A model generated the notes under the pieces. That model had not been told where the DNA came from. It searched no databases and worked only from the letters and a program-made list of their open reading frames with translations. Both the position numbers and the translations under genes were made by a program. Shown in pieces: positions 1 through 7,875 of a stretch of 46,140 bases of DNA; the stretch's first letter is position 1, and each line of letters starts with the position of its first letter. The DNA lies in contig SCRC01000071.1 of NCBI GenBank assembly GCA_004297945.1, positions 1 through 46,140 of the forward strand, written 5' to 3'. Source of the stretch: Candidimonas sp. GTDB taxonomy: Bacteria > Pseudomonadota > Gammaproteobacteria > Burkholderiales > Burkholderiaceae_B.

Positions 1-130
1 GGGGGGTGTCGTCGGGCCTTGTTTGAGCGTAGCCGCGCCAGCGGCGTAGCGAGTTTGGCCCGACGCCCGCCTGGACGAGGCAGATCCGGATCAAGCACGC
101 CGTGCCGGCCCGGCCCCGCCTCCATAGACG
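1..130. repeat. Diverged relative of the 223-bp palindromic element
   Basis: The sequence has a stem of GTCGGGCC pairing with GGCCCGAC (about 11-18 with 57-64). This encloses TTGTTTGAGC, a small hairpin (GCCGC/GCGGC) and GCGAGTTT. It is the same arrangement as the core of the two 223-bp elements near 33.1 and 39.5 kb (TTTGAGC, hairpin, GCGAGTTTG inside a GC-rich stem). The string GGACGAGG follows in all three. The left part is cut by the window edge, so its full extent is unknown. No coding sequence is convincing in 1-300. Confidence 0.5.
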
Positions 131-268
131 GCGTCTTCACATACCCGAACATCCCGTGCCGTATACCGCCGGTTAACCAAAAATACTCTAGTTCGACCAG
201 TGCGTCTGGCGCAAAAGAACAAGGCCAGAGAGCGGTTGCGCCGTAATATTAGGGTTGCGCTTGCCACA

Positions 269-295
269 ATGGCACCCACAAGGGGTGCCGCTACA
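269..295 (-). repeat. REP-like element, copy 1
   Basis: This is a 27-bp element. Read on the minus strand it starts TGTAGC and continues into a hairpin, GGCACCC pairing with GGGTGCC around a short loop. It lies 5 bp beyond the stop codon of the carboxypeptidase gene, where it could act as a transcript-end structure. It belongs to a family with ten or more copies in this window. Confidence 0.8.
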
Positions 296-300
296 AACCC

Positions 301-1458
301 CTACCCGCGCACCTGATCCACCCACAACGCAACCGAATCCCAGGCGCGGCCCAGAAAACCGGCCTGCTTGACGCCATCAAGCGTCACCAGCGGCAGCTTC
401 AGCGCTTTCCCGTCGATGGTCGCGTTCAAGGTCGCAACGGTTGCATGCAACTTAAGCGGCGCTATCAACGGCCCGGAAGTGCTGACGGTGGGGACGCTGC
501 CGACTTTGGCCGAACGCGGCAAGGTCAAGTAAACATCGTGGTCAAACCCCAGTTTCACCCGGTCTTGCCGGCCTTTCCAAACCCGTGACGTCGTGACAAC
601 CTGTCCCTTGCTATAAAGCCTTACCGTATCGAAATTCTGAAAGCCCCAATTCAGCAGAGTCAGGCTTTCCTGGGTGCGCGCCTGGTCCGACGCCGCACCC
701 AGCACCACTGAAATCAGGCGCCGCTGGACCCCTCCTTCGGGCCGCAACGCCGAACCAATCAGGCAATAGCCGGCAGACTCTGTATGCCCGGTCTTCAAAC
801 CATCGACCGTGGGGTCCAGCCATAACAGGCGATTGCGATTGTTTTGGGTGATCTTGTCGTAGGTAAATTGTCGAGTCGTATCGTAGCCCTTGTACAGGGC
901 GGGGAAATCCTGAATCAGACGCCGCGCCAGCACTGACAGATCGCGCGCGCTGGAATAGGTGCCCGGATTGGGCAGGCCATTGGGATTGGCAAAATGCGTG
1001 GCGCGCAAACCCATGGCCTGCGCCTCCCGATTCATCTGAACGACAAACCCTTCAACACTGCCCGACGTAGCTTCGGCCAGCGCGATGGCCGCGTCATTCC
1101 CCGACTGCACCAGCAAGCCATCTAGCAGTTGATCCACCGTGACCTGCGCGCCCGGCGTCAAAAACATTTTGGAACTGCCCGGGGCGATGTTCCAGGCACG
1201 CCTGGATACGGTAACGACCTGCTGCTTGGACAAGCGATGGTCTTTGATGGCCTTGAAAACCAGATAGGCCGTCATGATCTTGGTCAACGATGCCGGCTCG
1301 ATGCGTACATCGGCATTCTGCTCGGCAATCACATCGCCGCTGGTCGCATCCAGCAACAGCCAGGCTTTCGCGGCCAGCGCCGGGGCCGGCACAGCCTGCG
1401 CCCACGCGCTCGAGATGCACCCCAGAACAATACATAAACCTAATATCAGTGTCTTCAT
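301..1458 (-). CDS. D-alanyl-D-alanine carboxypeptidase (penicillin-binding protein 5/6 type)
   Basis: The 385-residue protein has an N-terminal signal peptide (about residues 1-21, ending AWA-QA). It carries the full serine-peptidase motif set of the PBP5/6 family: SLTK at 57-60 with the nucleophile Ser57, SGN at 119-121 and KTG at 222-224. The family trims the terminal D-Ala from peptidoglycan pentapeptides in the periplasm. A C-terminal domain follows, with a probable amphipathic tail (GRAWDSVALWVDQVRG) that would hold it to the inner membrane. I chose the ATG at 1458 because it begins the signal peptide and has GGAAG upstream; the frame stays open further up to 1509. It appears monocistronic. 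Whether it corresponds to dacA or dacC cannot be told. Confidence 0.93.
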   Translation of the reverse strand: MKTLILGLCIVLGCISSAWAQAVPAPALAAKAWLLLDATSGDVIAEQNADVRIEPASLTKIMTAYLVFKAIKDHRLSKQQVVTVSRRAWNIAPGSSKMFLTPGAQVTVDQLLDGLLVQSGNDAAIALAEATSGSVEGFVVQMNREAQAMGLRATHFANPNGLPNPGTYSSARDLSVLARRLIQDFPALYKGYDTTRQFTYDKITQNNRNRLLWLDPTVDGLKTGHTESAGYCLIGSALRPEGGVQRRLISVVLGAASDQARTQESLTLLNWGFQNFDTVRLYSKGQVVTTSRVWKGRQDRVKLGFDHDVYLTLPRSAKVGSVPTVSTSGPLIAPLKLHATVATLNATIDGKALKLPLVTLDGVKQAGFLGRAWDSVALWVDQVRG

Positions 1459-1532
1459 CACCACTTCCAAATTATTTCGGCGTTGACACGGGAATGGATG
1501 CCATTCCATTCCATTTCCAAGTCAAACCTGAA

Positions 1533-3356
1533 TCATACGCTTGCCTTTACTTTTCTGACTCGCCTGGCCTTGGAACGGCGCCAGCGAAAATAGGCGGTAC
1601 GTTCATCTTCCTCAGTCAACCTCAGGGCGCGCACCCGCATCAAATCCTTGCGCGCAATCAAGCCCAACAGCCGGCCATCGCTTCGATCGACAATGGGAAT
1701 CCGGCCTACCCCCGACAACGCCATGCGATCAGCAATCCGACCCACCACTTCGTCGGGATGGCCCAGCATCAGATCTTGATCCTGCAACATGTCGCGCAAC
1801 GTACTCTCACGATGGCTTTTATCCAGCGACCAGGCCAGACTATCGGCTCGGGTAACCTGGCCCACAACCTGCCCGGCCTCATCAAGCACCGGATAGCTGG
1901 CATGGCGGTAATTTGTCGTTACAAAAAACGCAATCGCATCGGCTACGGCCATGTCGGCGGGCAAGGTGTCTACCTCGGCGGTCATAATGCTGTCGGCACG
2001 TACCAGATCAAACTCGTCGACATGATATTCGCGCGTAATATGCACGCCGTGGCGCGCGATCTTCTCAGTCAGGATCGAGCGCCTAAGCAGAAGCACGGTG
2101 AATCCGTACGCAAACAGGCAGGCCGTGAGCACCGGCAGCAAAATCTGGAAATTGCCCGTCAGCTCCATGGCGAACAGGGAAGAAGTGAGGGGCGCGCGCA
2201 TGGTGCCGCCCATCATGGCGGCCATTCCCAGCAAAGCCCAGAAACCAGGGTCCGCATGAGGCAGCCAGGGCGCCGCCAAAGCGCCGATCGCACCACCGAA
2301 AATCAGCAGCGGAGCCAGTACGCCGCCCGAGGTGCCCGAACCCAGCGCCACCGACCAGATAATCACCTTGACCACCAGAAGCATCGCTACGGCCTGCAAC
2401 GACAAGCTATTGGCCAGTAAATGGGTAATATTGATGTAGCCTACGCCCAGCGCATCGGGCTCGATCAGGCCACCGGCGCCCACGATCAGGCCGCCCAACG
2501 CGGGCCACCACATCCAGTGTATGGGCAGCTTTTCAAAAAAGTCTTCTACCGCGTAGACAAAAGCGGTCAACAGCCCCGATCCCAATCCCGCAATCACCCC
2601 CATGAGGGCCCAGGCCAGCACATGCGGCACCGACACGCTAACGCCGCCGGCATAGGGAAAAATAGGCGCTGCGGTCATGATCAAGGGGCGCACGGCCGCG
2701 GCCACAATAGACGCGACGGCAACAGGCAGGAAACTGCGCGGCTTCCATTCAAACAGCAACAGTTCCACCGCCAGCAAAATAGACGCAATCGGGGTGCCGA
2801 AAATGGCCGTCATGCCGGCCGCCGCACCAGCTACCAGCAAGGTCTTGCGTTCGCTCGATGTCATGTGTATGAGCTGGGCCAGGAGCGATCCAATAGCCCC
2901 GCCCGTCATGATAATCGGGCCTTCGGCCCCGAACGGGCCGCCCGTTCCGATCGAAATCGCCGATGACAACGGCTTGAGTACCGCCACCTTGGGCGATATG
3001 CGGCTCTTGCCGATCAGGATAGCTTCGATAGCTTCCGGTATGCCGTGGCCACGGATTTTTTCAGAGCCGTAACGCGCCATGAAGCCGATCACCAGACAGC
3101 CCACAACCGGTACAAACATGACATACCAGCCGAACGACGTACCTGATATGGGCAGGCTCTCGAAGGTAAAACGGCCGTAGTACGCGACATTGGTGCACAG
3201 TGCGATCAGCCTGAGCAGCACCCAGGCAGAGCCCACACCGAGCACCCCCACGACAGCCGCTATTCCCATCAAGAGCAATACACGTTTATCGGTAGTGAAA
3301 TCACCGAGGCGCGGCGCTGGCACGGCGCCCTGGGGTAAAGCGTTAGGGGAAGACAT
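1533..3356 (-). CDS. ClC-family chloride channel/transporter with C-terminal CBS pair
   Basis: The 607-residue membrane protein has the hydrophobic ClC core in roughly residues 25-440 and two CBS domains in the last 150 residues. ClC selectivity motifs are visible: GHGIP (in place of E. coli GSGIP), GAEGP carrying the gating glutamate, and GGVLAP (in place of GIFAP). The family moves chloride through a channel or exchanges it for protons at the inner membrane. CBS pairs usually bind adenine nucleotides and gate the pore. The ATG at 3356 is preferred; the frame extends to a GTG at 3413. A long perfect palindrome lies upstream between this gene and the marR-type gene and may be its operator. 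Confidence 0.9.
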   Translation of the reverse strand: MSSPNALPQGAVPAPRLGDFTTDKRVLLLMGIAAVVGVLGVGSAWVLLRLIALCTNVAYYGRFTFESLPISGTSFGWYVMFVPVVGCLVIGFMARYGSEKIRGHGIPEAIEAILIGKSRISPKVAVLKPLSSAISIGTGGPFGAEGPIIMTGGAIGSLLAQLIHMTSSERKTLLVAGAAAGMTAIFGTPIASILLAVELLLFEWKPRSFLPVAVASIVAAAVRPLIMTAAPIFPYAGGVSVSVPHVLAWALMGVIAGLGSGLLTAFVYAVEDFFEKLPIHWMWWPALGGLIVGAGGLIEPDALGVGYINITHLLANSLSLQAVAMLLVVKVIIWSVALGSGTSGGVLAPLLIFGGAIGALAAPWLPHADPGFWALLGMAAMMGGTMRAPLTSSLFAMELTGNFQILLPVLTACLFAYGFTVLLLRRSILTEKIARHGVHITREYHVDEFDLVRADSIMTAEVDTLPADMAVADAIAFFVTTNYRHASYPVLDEAGQVVGQVTRADSLAWSLDKSHRESTLRDMLQDQDLMLGHPDEVVGRIADRMALSGVGRIPIVDRSDGRLLGLIARKDLMRVRALRLTEEDERTAYFRWRRSKARRVRKVKASV

Positions 3357-3434
3357 TAAAAGAAGGCCCTGCGGATAAGCAAAAGATAATGGGACAAATG
3401 GCCCGCTGCACACCCGCGATACGGGCTGTGGGAA

Positions 3435-3463
3435 ACTCGTTTACGCCGCATCAGTAAACGAGT
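3435..3463. promoter_or_regulatory. Inverted repeat upstream of the ClC gene
   Basis: Perfect 10-bp arms ACTCGTTTAC and GTAAACGAGT are separated by 9 bp. The site lies about 80 bp upstream of the ClC start codon. It could be an operator or an RNA hairpin in the leader. There is no T-tract, so an intrinsic terminator is unlikely. Confidence 0.5.
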
Positions 3464-3475
3464 CTGGTCGCCGAA

Positions 3476-3516
3476 AAGCAGGCATTTATATCGTATCACG
3501 ATATAAATGCCTGCTT
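3476..3516. promoter_or_regulatory. Perfect 18-bp inverted repeat, candidate MarR operator
   Basis: The arms AAGCAGGCATTTATATCG (3476-3493) and its exact complement (3499-3516) flank a 5-bp spacer, TATCA. The core ATATCG-N5-CGATAT resembles MarR-family operators. The site lies between the MarR-type gene (3583-4011) and the ClC gene (start 3356), both on the minus strand. There is no T-run, so a regulatory dyad is more likely than a terminator. Binding is inferred, not shown. Confidence 0.55.
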
Positions 3517-3582
3517 CAAACCTTGCAAACGACTTTATTCCGGGAAACCCCTATCTGTCGCAATCCTGCGACGCTTGCCATG

Positions 3583-4011
3583 TTAATCGTCGAAGCGGTC
3601 CAGCAAACTCGCCAAAAGAGGCCGGATCACGCGTAGCTCTTCCAGATGTGCGGCCGACAGCCCGGCCAGCTTTTGCTCGGCCAACGGGGTCAGTGCTATC
3701 CGCACGCGACGTCGGTCGCTGGGGTCTGGCAAACGTAAAACCAGCCCCATGCGCACCAGGCGGCCAGTTAACTCTACCGCACTATGGTGACGCACCACCA
3801 GACGCTCGGCCAATTCGCCCACGGTCGGAGAGCAAGCCATGCCCTTAATTGCCAACAAAGCCTGATGCTGTTGCGCGGCCAGGCCTTCGGCGACGGCGGC
3901 CGCTTCGCTAAACACAATAAAACGGCGCAAGGCGTGCCGAAACAACGCCAGCGTTTCATAGTCGGCGTGGCTAAGCTGGCGCGTCGTGCTCTTGGGCAAG
4001 GGGGTAGTCAC
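3583..4011 (-). CDS. MarR-family transcriptional regulator
   Basis: The 142-residue protein has the MarR winged-helix fold: a helical N-terminus, a recognition helix near residues 61-85 (TVGELAERL...HHSAVELTGRL) and the hallmark wing sequence DPSDRRRVRIALT near 96-108. The family are dimeric repressors released by small phenolic ligands or oxidation. The start is a GTG at 4011. The gene begins 14 bp after the serA stop codon on the same strand, so the two are probably cotranscribed. A perfect palindrome just beyond its 3' end, upstream of the ClC gene, is a plausible target. The ligand is unknown. Confidence 0.85.
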   Translation of the reverse strand: MTTPLPKSTTRQLSHADYETLALFRHALRRFIVFSEAAAVAEGLAAQQHQALLAIKGMACSPTVGELAERLVVRHHSAVELTGRLVRMGLVLRLPDPSDRRRVRIALTPLAEQKLAGLSAAHLEELRVIRPLLASLLDRFDD

Positions 4012-4025
4012 GAGCCCATTTTAAA

Positions 4026-5225
4026 TCACACCAGATCGCAACGCACAGTAATGGGGTGGCTGCGCAAAACCGACATCACGGTATCGTCGACGGTGCCTTC
4101 CACATCGGAGATTACATAGCCGATCTGGCCGCGGGTCTGCAGTTGCTGGCTGACAATGTTCAAACCATGCTCGGCCATCAGATTGCTCAAGGTACCCAGC
4201 GCGCCTGGCAAATTGCGATGCACATGCAAAATGCGCGCCGAGCCGGCCGCCTCCTGATACGGAATCTCGGGAAAATTGACAGCCCCTTTCGATGTTCCGC
4301 TTTGCAAAAAACGCAGCAGTTTTTCGGCCACTTCGCGACCGATATTCTCCTGCGACTCCTGTGTGCTGCCGCCTATATGCGGTGTCAGGATCACGTTGCG
4401 CATACCGATCAGTGGGCTGGCCAGCGGCTCATCCACGTTTTTGGGCTCGACCGGGAAAACATCCAGCGCCGCACCCGACAAATGGCCACTATTCAAGGCG
4501 GCATGTAGCGCTTCGATGTCAACCACCGTGCCGCGCGACGCGTTGATCAGAATCGCACCCGGCTTCATGGCGGCCAACGTGGTCGCATCCATAATGTTTT
4601 TGGTACCGCGCCCACCCGGCACATGCAAGGTCACCACATCGGATTGCGCCAACAGCGCATCGAGCGAGGTGCAGGCGCGCGCGTTGCCCAACGGCAGCTT
4701 GGCTTCGACATCGTGGAACACCACCCGCATACCGCAAGTTTCGGCCAGAGTCCCCACCTGTGAACCGATATTGCCATAGCCGATCACCCCCAGCGTTTTA
4801 CCGCGCGCCTCGAACGCTCCCGTGGCGGATTTGTCCCAGTGTCCTTGATGTACGCGTGCATTTTTTTCAGGAATGCGGCGTAGCAGCAAAATAGCCTCGG
4901 CCAGCACCAGCTCGGCCACCGAGCGCGTATTCGAAAACGGCGCATTGAAAACCGGCACACCGTGCAACATGGTCGTTTCAAGGTCGACCTGATTGGTACC
5001 TATGCAAAAGCAGCCTATGGCGCGCAAATCAGGCAAGCCGGACAACAGTGCCGCATCAAGATGCGTGCGCGAACGAATACCCACCACCTGCGCGCCTCGC
5101 AGGGCTTCGCGCAAGGACTCGGGGGGCAACGCCGAGGCGTGCGCCGTAATATCGTTAAAGCCAGCCGCGGCAAATACTTCCCGGGCGCTAGGATGAATAT
5201 TTTCGAACAAAACAATTCGGGTCAT
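4026..5225 (-). CDS. serA: D-3-phosphoglycerate dehydrogenase
   Basis: The 399-residue protein (E. coli SerA has about 410) catalyses the first step of phosphorylated serine synthesis, NAD-dependent oxidation of 3-phosphoglycerate. Visible are the substrate domain, the nucleotide-binding loop VIGYGNIGSQVG, the 2-hydroxyacid dehydrogenase signature around INASRGTVVD, the catalytic His in TPHIGGSTQE, and a C-terminal ACT domain (ILHVHRNLPGALGTLSNLM) that binds serine for feedback inhibition. The ATG at 5225 has GGAAG upstream. A MarR-type gene follows 14 bp downstream. Confidence 0.93.
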   Translation of the reverse strand: MTRIVLFENIHPSAREVFAAAGFNDITAHASALPPESLREALRGAQVVGIRSRTHLDAALLSGLPDLRAIGCFCIGTNQVDLETTMLHGVPVFNAPFSNTRSVAELVLAEAILLLRRIPEKNARVHQGHWDKSATGAFEARGKTLGVIGYGNIGSQVGTLAETCGMRVVFHDVEAKLPLGNARACTSLDALLAQSDVVTLHVPGGRGTKNIMDATTLAAMKPGAILINASRGTVVDIEALHAALNSGHLSGAALDVFPVEPKNVDEPLASPLIGMRNVILTPHIGGSTQESQENIGREVAEKLLRFLQSGTSKGAVNFPEIPYQEAAGSARILHVHRNLPGALGTLSNLMAEHGLNIVSQQLQTRGQIGYVISDVEGTVDDTVMSVLRSHPITVRCDLV

Positions 5226-5321
5226 GGATCTTCCAGGCAAACAACAAACGATTATTGTGCTGCAACAATTAAGGATAAACCCTTACGCCCATGCTAGGAT
5301 AAGGGTTATGTAACGGCAGCA

Positions 5322-5373
5322 TATAGCGCCACCCTGTAGCGCCACCTGTAGCGCCACCCCTTGTGGGTGGCAT
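5322..5373 (-). repeat. REP-like element, copy 2, with two extra partial heads
   Basis: The full element is at 5347-5373: TGTAGC, then a GCCACCCC/GGGTGGC hairpin. It is preceded by two further head units: TGTAGCGCCACC at 5335-5346, and a degenerate TATAGCGCCACC at 5322-5333. The arrangement looks like slippage or stepwise tandem duplication of the REP head. It lies in the serA/araC intergenic region (5226-5483), which otherwise holds nothing recognisable. Confidence 0.75.
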
Positions 5374-5397
5374 TTGATTTTTTGTGGAAATTCAAAC

Positions 5398-5424
5398 ATG
5401 GCAGCCACGAGGGCTGCCGCTACA
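5398..5424 (-). repeat. REP-like element, copy 3
   Basis: The hairpin arms are GGCAGCC and GGCTGCC, with the GTAG head on the minus strand. It faces copy 4 across 17 bp, forming a two-element palindromic cluster of the kind known as a BIME. Confidence 0.75.
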
Positions 5425-5441
5425 CGCAACGGCCCCATTTT

Positions 5442-5473
5442 TGTAGCGGCACCCCTTCCTTGTGGGTGCCATT
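5442..5473 (+). repeat. REP-like element, copy 4
   Basis: It reads TGTAGCGGCACCCC, then a loop 5 nt longer than in the other copies (TTCCTTG), then TGGGTGCC. The GTAG head is on the plus strand. It ends about 10 bp before the stop codon of the AraC-type gene on the minus strand. Confidence 0.75.
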
Positions 5474-5483
5474 TTCACACGCA

Positions 5484-6254
5484 TCAATGCCTCACCCTAT
5501 ACAAACTGGGCGCAAACCCCATGGATTTCTTGAACATGGTGGAAAACGACGAAGGACTTTCATAGCCCATATCCAGGGCAATGGCCGTGACGCTCTGTCC
5601 CAGCGATAAACGCGACATAGCCACAAAAACACAGGCCTGCTGCCGCCAGCTTATGAACGTCATGCCGGTGCTGGCCAAAAAGCGGCGATAGAATGTGCGC
5701 TCGCTGACATGTAGCTGCCGTGCCCACTCTTGCGGTGTCGCCGTCTGTACGGGTGCCTTGTAAAACGCCTGGCACAGCCTGGCCAGTTGCGGGTCTCTGG
5801 GCATGGGCAGATGCAAAGGCACAAGGGGCTGGATGCACGCCTCGTGCAACAGCATTTTCATCAAGAATCCATCACGCAAATCCGGCTCGTAAAGCAGCGG
5901 CACCTTAATAGCTTCGCGGATCAATTCCTTTAGAAACGGTGGCACCTCGATGACCTGGCATTTCTGCGGCGGGTCGGCCAGGGCTGTGTTCCTGAAATAC
6001 AGGCTGTGCGTGACCACATTGGTCATGGTCAACTGGTGCGGCACACCCGCAGGTATCCAGACAGCAAAACCCGGGGGCACGACCCAGGTGCCGAATTTCG
6101 TATCCAGTTGCATGGTGCCGGTAGCGCCATAAAGCAGCTGTATGCGTCGATGCGAATGCGCATCAACGGTCTGCCCGTTCGTGTATACGGATTCCAGCGC
6201 GATCACATCGCGATCCGCATCTTCTATTAAATCTATGCGTCTGGGCATTTCCAT
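5484..6254 (-). CDS. AraC-family regulator with cupin sensor domain
   Basis: The 256-residue protein has an N-terminal cupin-like ligand domain (residues about 20-90; VDAHSHRRIQLLY and IPAGVPHQL are typical). The C-terminal AraC/XylS DNA-binding domain has two helix-turn-helices (ATPQEWARQLHVSERTFYRRF and AIALDMGYESPSSFSTMFKKSMG). It is transcribed divergently from the Fsr-type exporter gene with 79 bp between starts, a layout in which the regulator usually controls the exporter. The inducer is unknown. Two ATG codons (6254 and 6248) are possible starts. Confidence 0.88.
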   Translation of the reverse strand: MEMPRRIDLIEDADRDVIALESVYTNGQTVDAHSHRRIQLLYGATGTMQLDTKFGTWVVPPGFAVWIPAGVPHQLTMTNVVTHSLYFRNTALADPPQKCQVIEVPPFLKELIREAIKVPLLYEPDLRDGFLMKMLLHEACIQPLVPLHLPMPRDPQLARLCQAFYKAPVQTATPQEWARQLHVSERTFYRRFLASTGMTFISWRQQACVFVAMSRLSLGQSVTAIALDMGYESPSSFSTMFKKSMGFAPSLYRVRH

Positions 6255-6274
6255 GGCTGAAATTCAATGATATT

Positions 6275-6294
6275 TGTCTTATATTATAAAGACA
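6275..6294. promoter_or_regulatory. Dyad in the divergent araC/fsr promoter region
   Basis: TGTCTT and AAGACA arms surround an AT-only 8-bp centre, ATATTATA. The site is about midway between the divergent start codons at 6254 and 6334. It is a reasonable operator candidate for the AraC-type regulator or a shared promoter core. Confidence 0.4.
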
Positions 6295-6333
6295 GACAGC
6301 CCAGTTTTGCTTATATTCTAAAATTCAACAGGC

Positions 6334-7599
6334 GTGGCTCGCCAGTCTGGCTCGACGGAACCCAAATTGAATCAAGCAACGGCGCAAGCAGTACCCGCCC
6401 CACCCCAGGTGGCGTATCGTGTGCTGGGCGCCATCAGCGTCTCGCACATGCTCAACGACATGATGCAGTCAGTGCTGCTGGCGCTCTATCCCGTCTTGCG
6501 CGGCAACTTCGACCTAAGCTTTGCACAGGTCGGCGTCATTACCTTGGCATTTCAATTTTCCTCGTCCCTGTTGCAACCCCTGATCGGCTTTTTTACCGAT
6601 AAGCGCCCCCTGCCGTTTTCTCTGTCCATGGGGATGGGATTCACCTTCGCAGGGCTGCTTCTGCTATCCCAGGCGTGGAGTTTTCCCAGCGTCGTGGCCG
6701 CAGCTATGCTGATCGGCATGGGTTCTTCGATATTTCATCCCGAATCGTCACGCATAGCCCGCATGGCGTCGGCCGGCCGTCATGGGCTGGCCCAATCCAT
6801 CTTTCAAGTGGGTGGCAATATTGGATCATCCATCGGCCCCCTGCTGGCGGCTCTGGTCATCGTGCCCTTTGGACAAGGCAGCGTGGCCTGGGTATCGCTG
6901 GCGGCGCTGCTTGCCATGCTTATTTTGTACCGCGTCGGCCGCTGGTACTCGGCGAACCTGACAAGCACACGCGGACGCGTCAGCCTGGGCAAGACCGAAA
7001 CCGGCCTTACACGCAAGCAGGTCATCAGCGCCCTGTCTGTTTTAATGCTGCTGGTATTTTCAAAATTCTTTTATCTCTCCGGCCTGAACAGCTACTTCAC
7101 CTTCTACCTGATGCATCATTTCGGCGTCTCGATTCAATTTTCCCAGTACTGCCTGTTTGTATTCCTGGTGGGCGTGGCCATCGGCACCATCACGGGCGGC
7201 CCGATAGGCGACCGAATCGGCCGCAAGCGGATCATCTGGGGCTCCATTCTGGGCGCGGCGCCCTTTACCCTGCTCCTGCCTTTTGTCAGCTTGTTCTGGA
7301 CGGTCGTGCTGGTCTTCATCATCGGCGTCGTCATCGCCTCGGCGTTCCCGGCCATCGTAGTTTATGCGCAAGAACTGGTGCCAGGCAAAACCGGCACCAT
7401 TTCCGGCCTGTTTTTCGGCTTCGCCTTCGGCATGGCCGGCATAGGCGCCGCCGTGCTGGGAATGCTTGCCGACGCAACTAGCATCGAATTCGTCTACCAC
7501 GTCTGCGCCTTCCTGCCCTTGATAGGGGTTGCCGCCTTCTGGTTGCCCAATATGAATCACACCAAGCTCGCACGTGCGGCTAGTTCCAAACCGTCGTAG
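6334..7599 (+). CDS. fsr: MFS exporter of the fosmidomycin-resistance (Fsr) family
   Basis: The 421-residue protein has about twelve hydrophobic segments. The sequence follows the Fsr family closely: SHMLNDMMQS in helix 1, GMGSSIFHPESSRIARMA and GGNIGSSIGPLLA in the N-terminal half, and GPIGDRIGRKR as the MFS loop motif. Fsr proteins export fosmidomycin and related compounds by proton antiport at the inner membrane; the native substrate here is unknown. The start taken is the GTG at 6334; a start nearer the first helix (residues about 30-40) is possible. The gene is divergent from an AraC-type regulator. Confidence 0.88.
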   Translation: MARQSGSTEPKLNQATAQAVPAPPQVAYRVLGAISVSHMLNDMMQSVLLALYPVLRGNFDLSFAQVGVITLAFQFSSSLLQPLIGFFTDKRPLPFSLSMGMGFTFAGLLLLSQAWSFPSVVAAAMLIGMGSSIFHPESSRIARMASAGRHGLAQSIFQVGGNIGSSIGPLLAALVIVPFGQGSVAWVSLAALLAMLILYRVGRWYSANLTSTRGRVSLGKTETGLTRKQVISALSVLMLLVFSKFFYLSGLNSYFTFYLMHHFGVSIQFSQYCLFVFLVGVAIGTITGGPIGDRIGRKRIIWGSILGAAPFTLLLPFVSLFWTVVLVFIIGVVIASAFPAIVVYAQELVPGKTGTISGLFFGFAFGMAGIGAAVLGMLADATSIEFVYHVCAFLPLIGVAAFWLPNMNHTKLARAASSKPS

Positions 7600-7613
7600 A
7601 GACGGGGGTGGCG

Positions 7614-7637
7614 ACAGGTCTGCACCGACAGACCTGT
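7614..7637. terminator. Inverted repeat after fsr
   Basis: Perfect 9-bp arms ACAGGTCTG and CAGACCTGT surround a 6-bp loop, 14 bp past the fsr stop codon. No T-run follows, so a termination role is tentative. The right arm overlaps the head of REP copy 5. Confidence 0.4.
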
Positions 7638-7661
7638 AGCGGCAGCCCTTGTGGCTGCCAT
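7635..7661 (+). repeat. REP-like element, copy 5
   Basis: TGTAGC head followed by a GGCAGCC/GGCTGCC hairpin. It points away from copy 6, which lies 40 bp downstream in the opposite orientation. Confidence 0.8.
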
Positions 7662-7701
7662 CCATAACTCAGGCAAGATACCGTCTTCGATTGTTAGGGT
7701 T

Positions 7702-7728
7702 TTGCCACCCACAAGGGGTGGCGCTACA
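7702..7728 (-). repeat. REP-like element, copy 6
   Basis: The hairpin arms are GCCACCC and GGGTGGC, with the GTAG-type head (TGTAGC) on the minus strand. The remaining intergenic sequence up to the GST gene at 7876 shows nothing recognisable. Confidence 0.8.
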
Positions 7729-7875
7729 TGCTCGTTACAACTTTACGGCAACAAGCACCGCCAAATCGGTAGAATTTCGATAAGCCGCGTATCGAAGGTG
7801 TGACATCACATCGAGCCGGAAAAACATCGGCCATCCTACCACCACCTGTCATCGGCCTCAAAACGGACTACCACC

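Noticed and set aside
91-279. Minus-strand frame of 62 residues at the window start
   Set aside because: It runs through the palindromic repeat and a REP copy, is arginine-rich in the way GC-rich shadow frames are, and has no family features.
3476-3516. Reading the 18-bp palindrome as an intrinsic terminator for marR
   Set aside because: The stem is AT-rich at its centre and no U-run follows on either strand.
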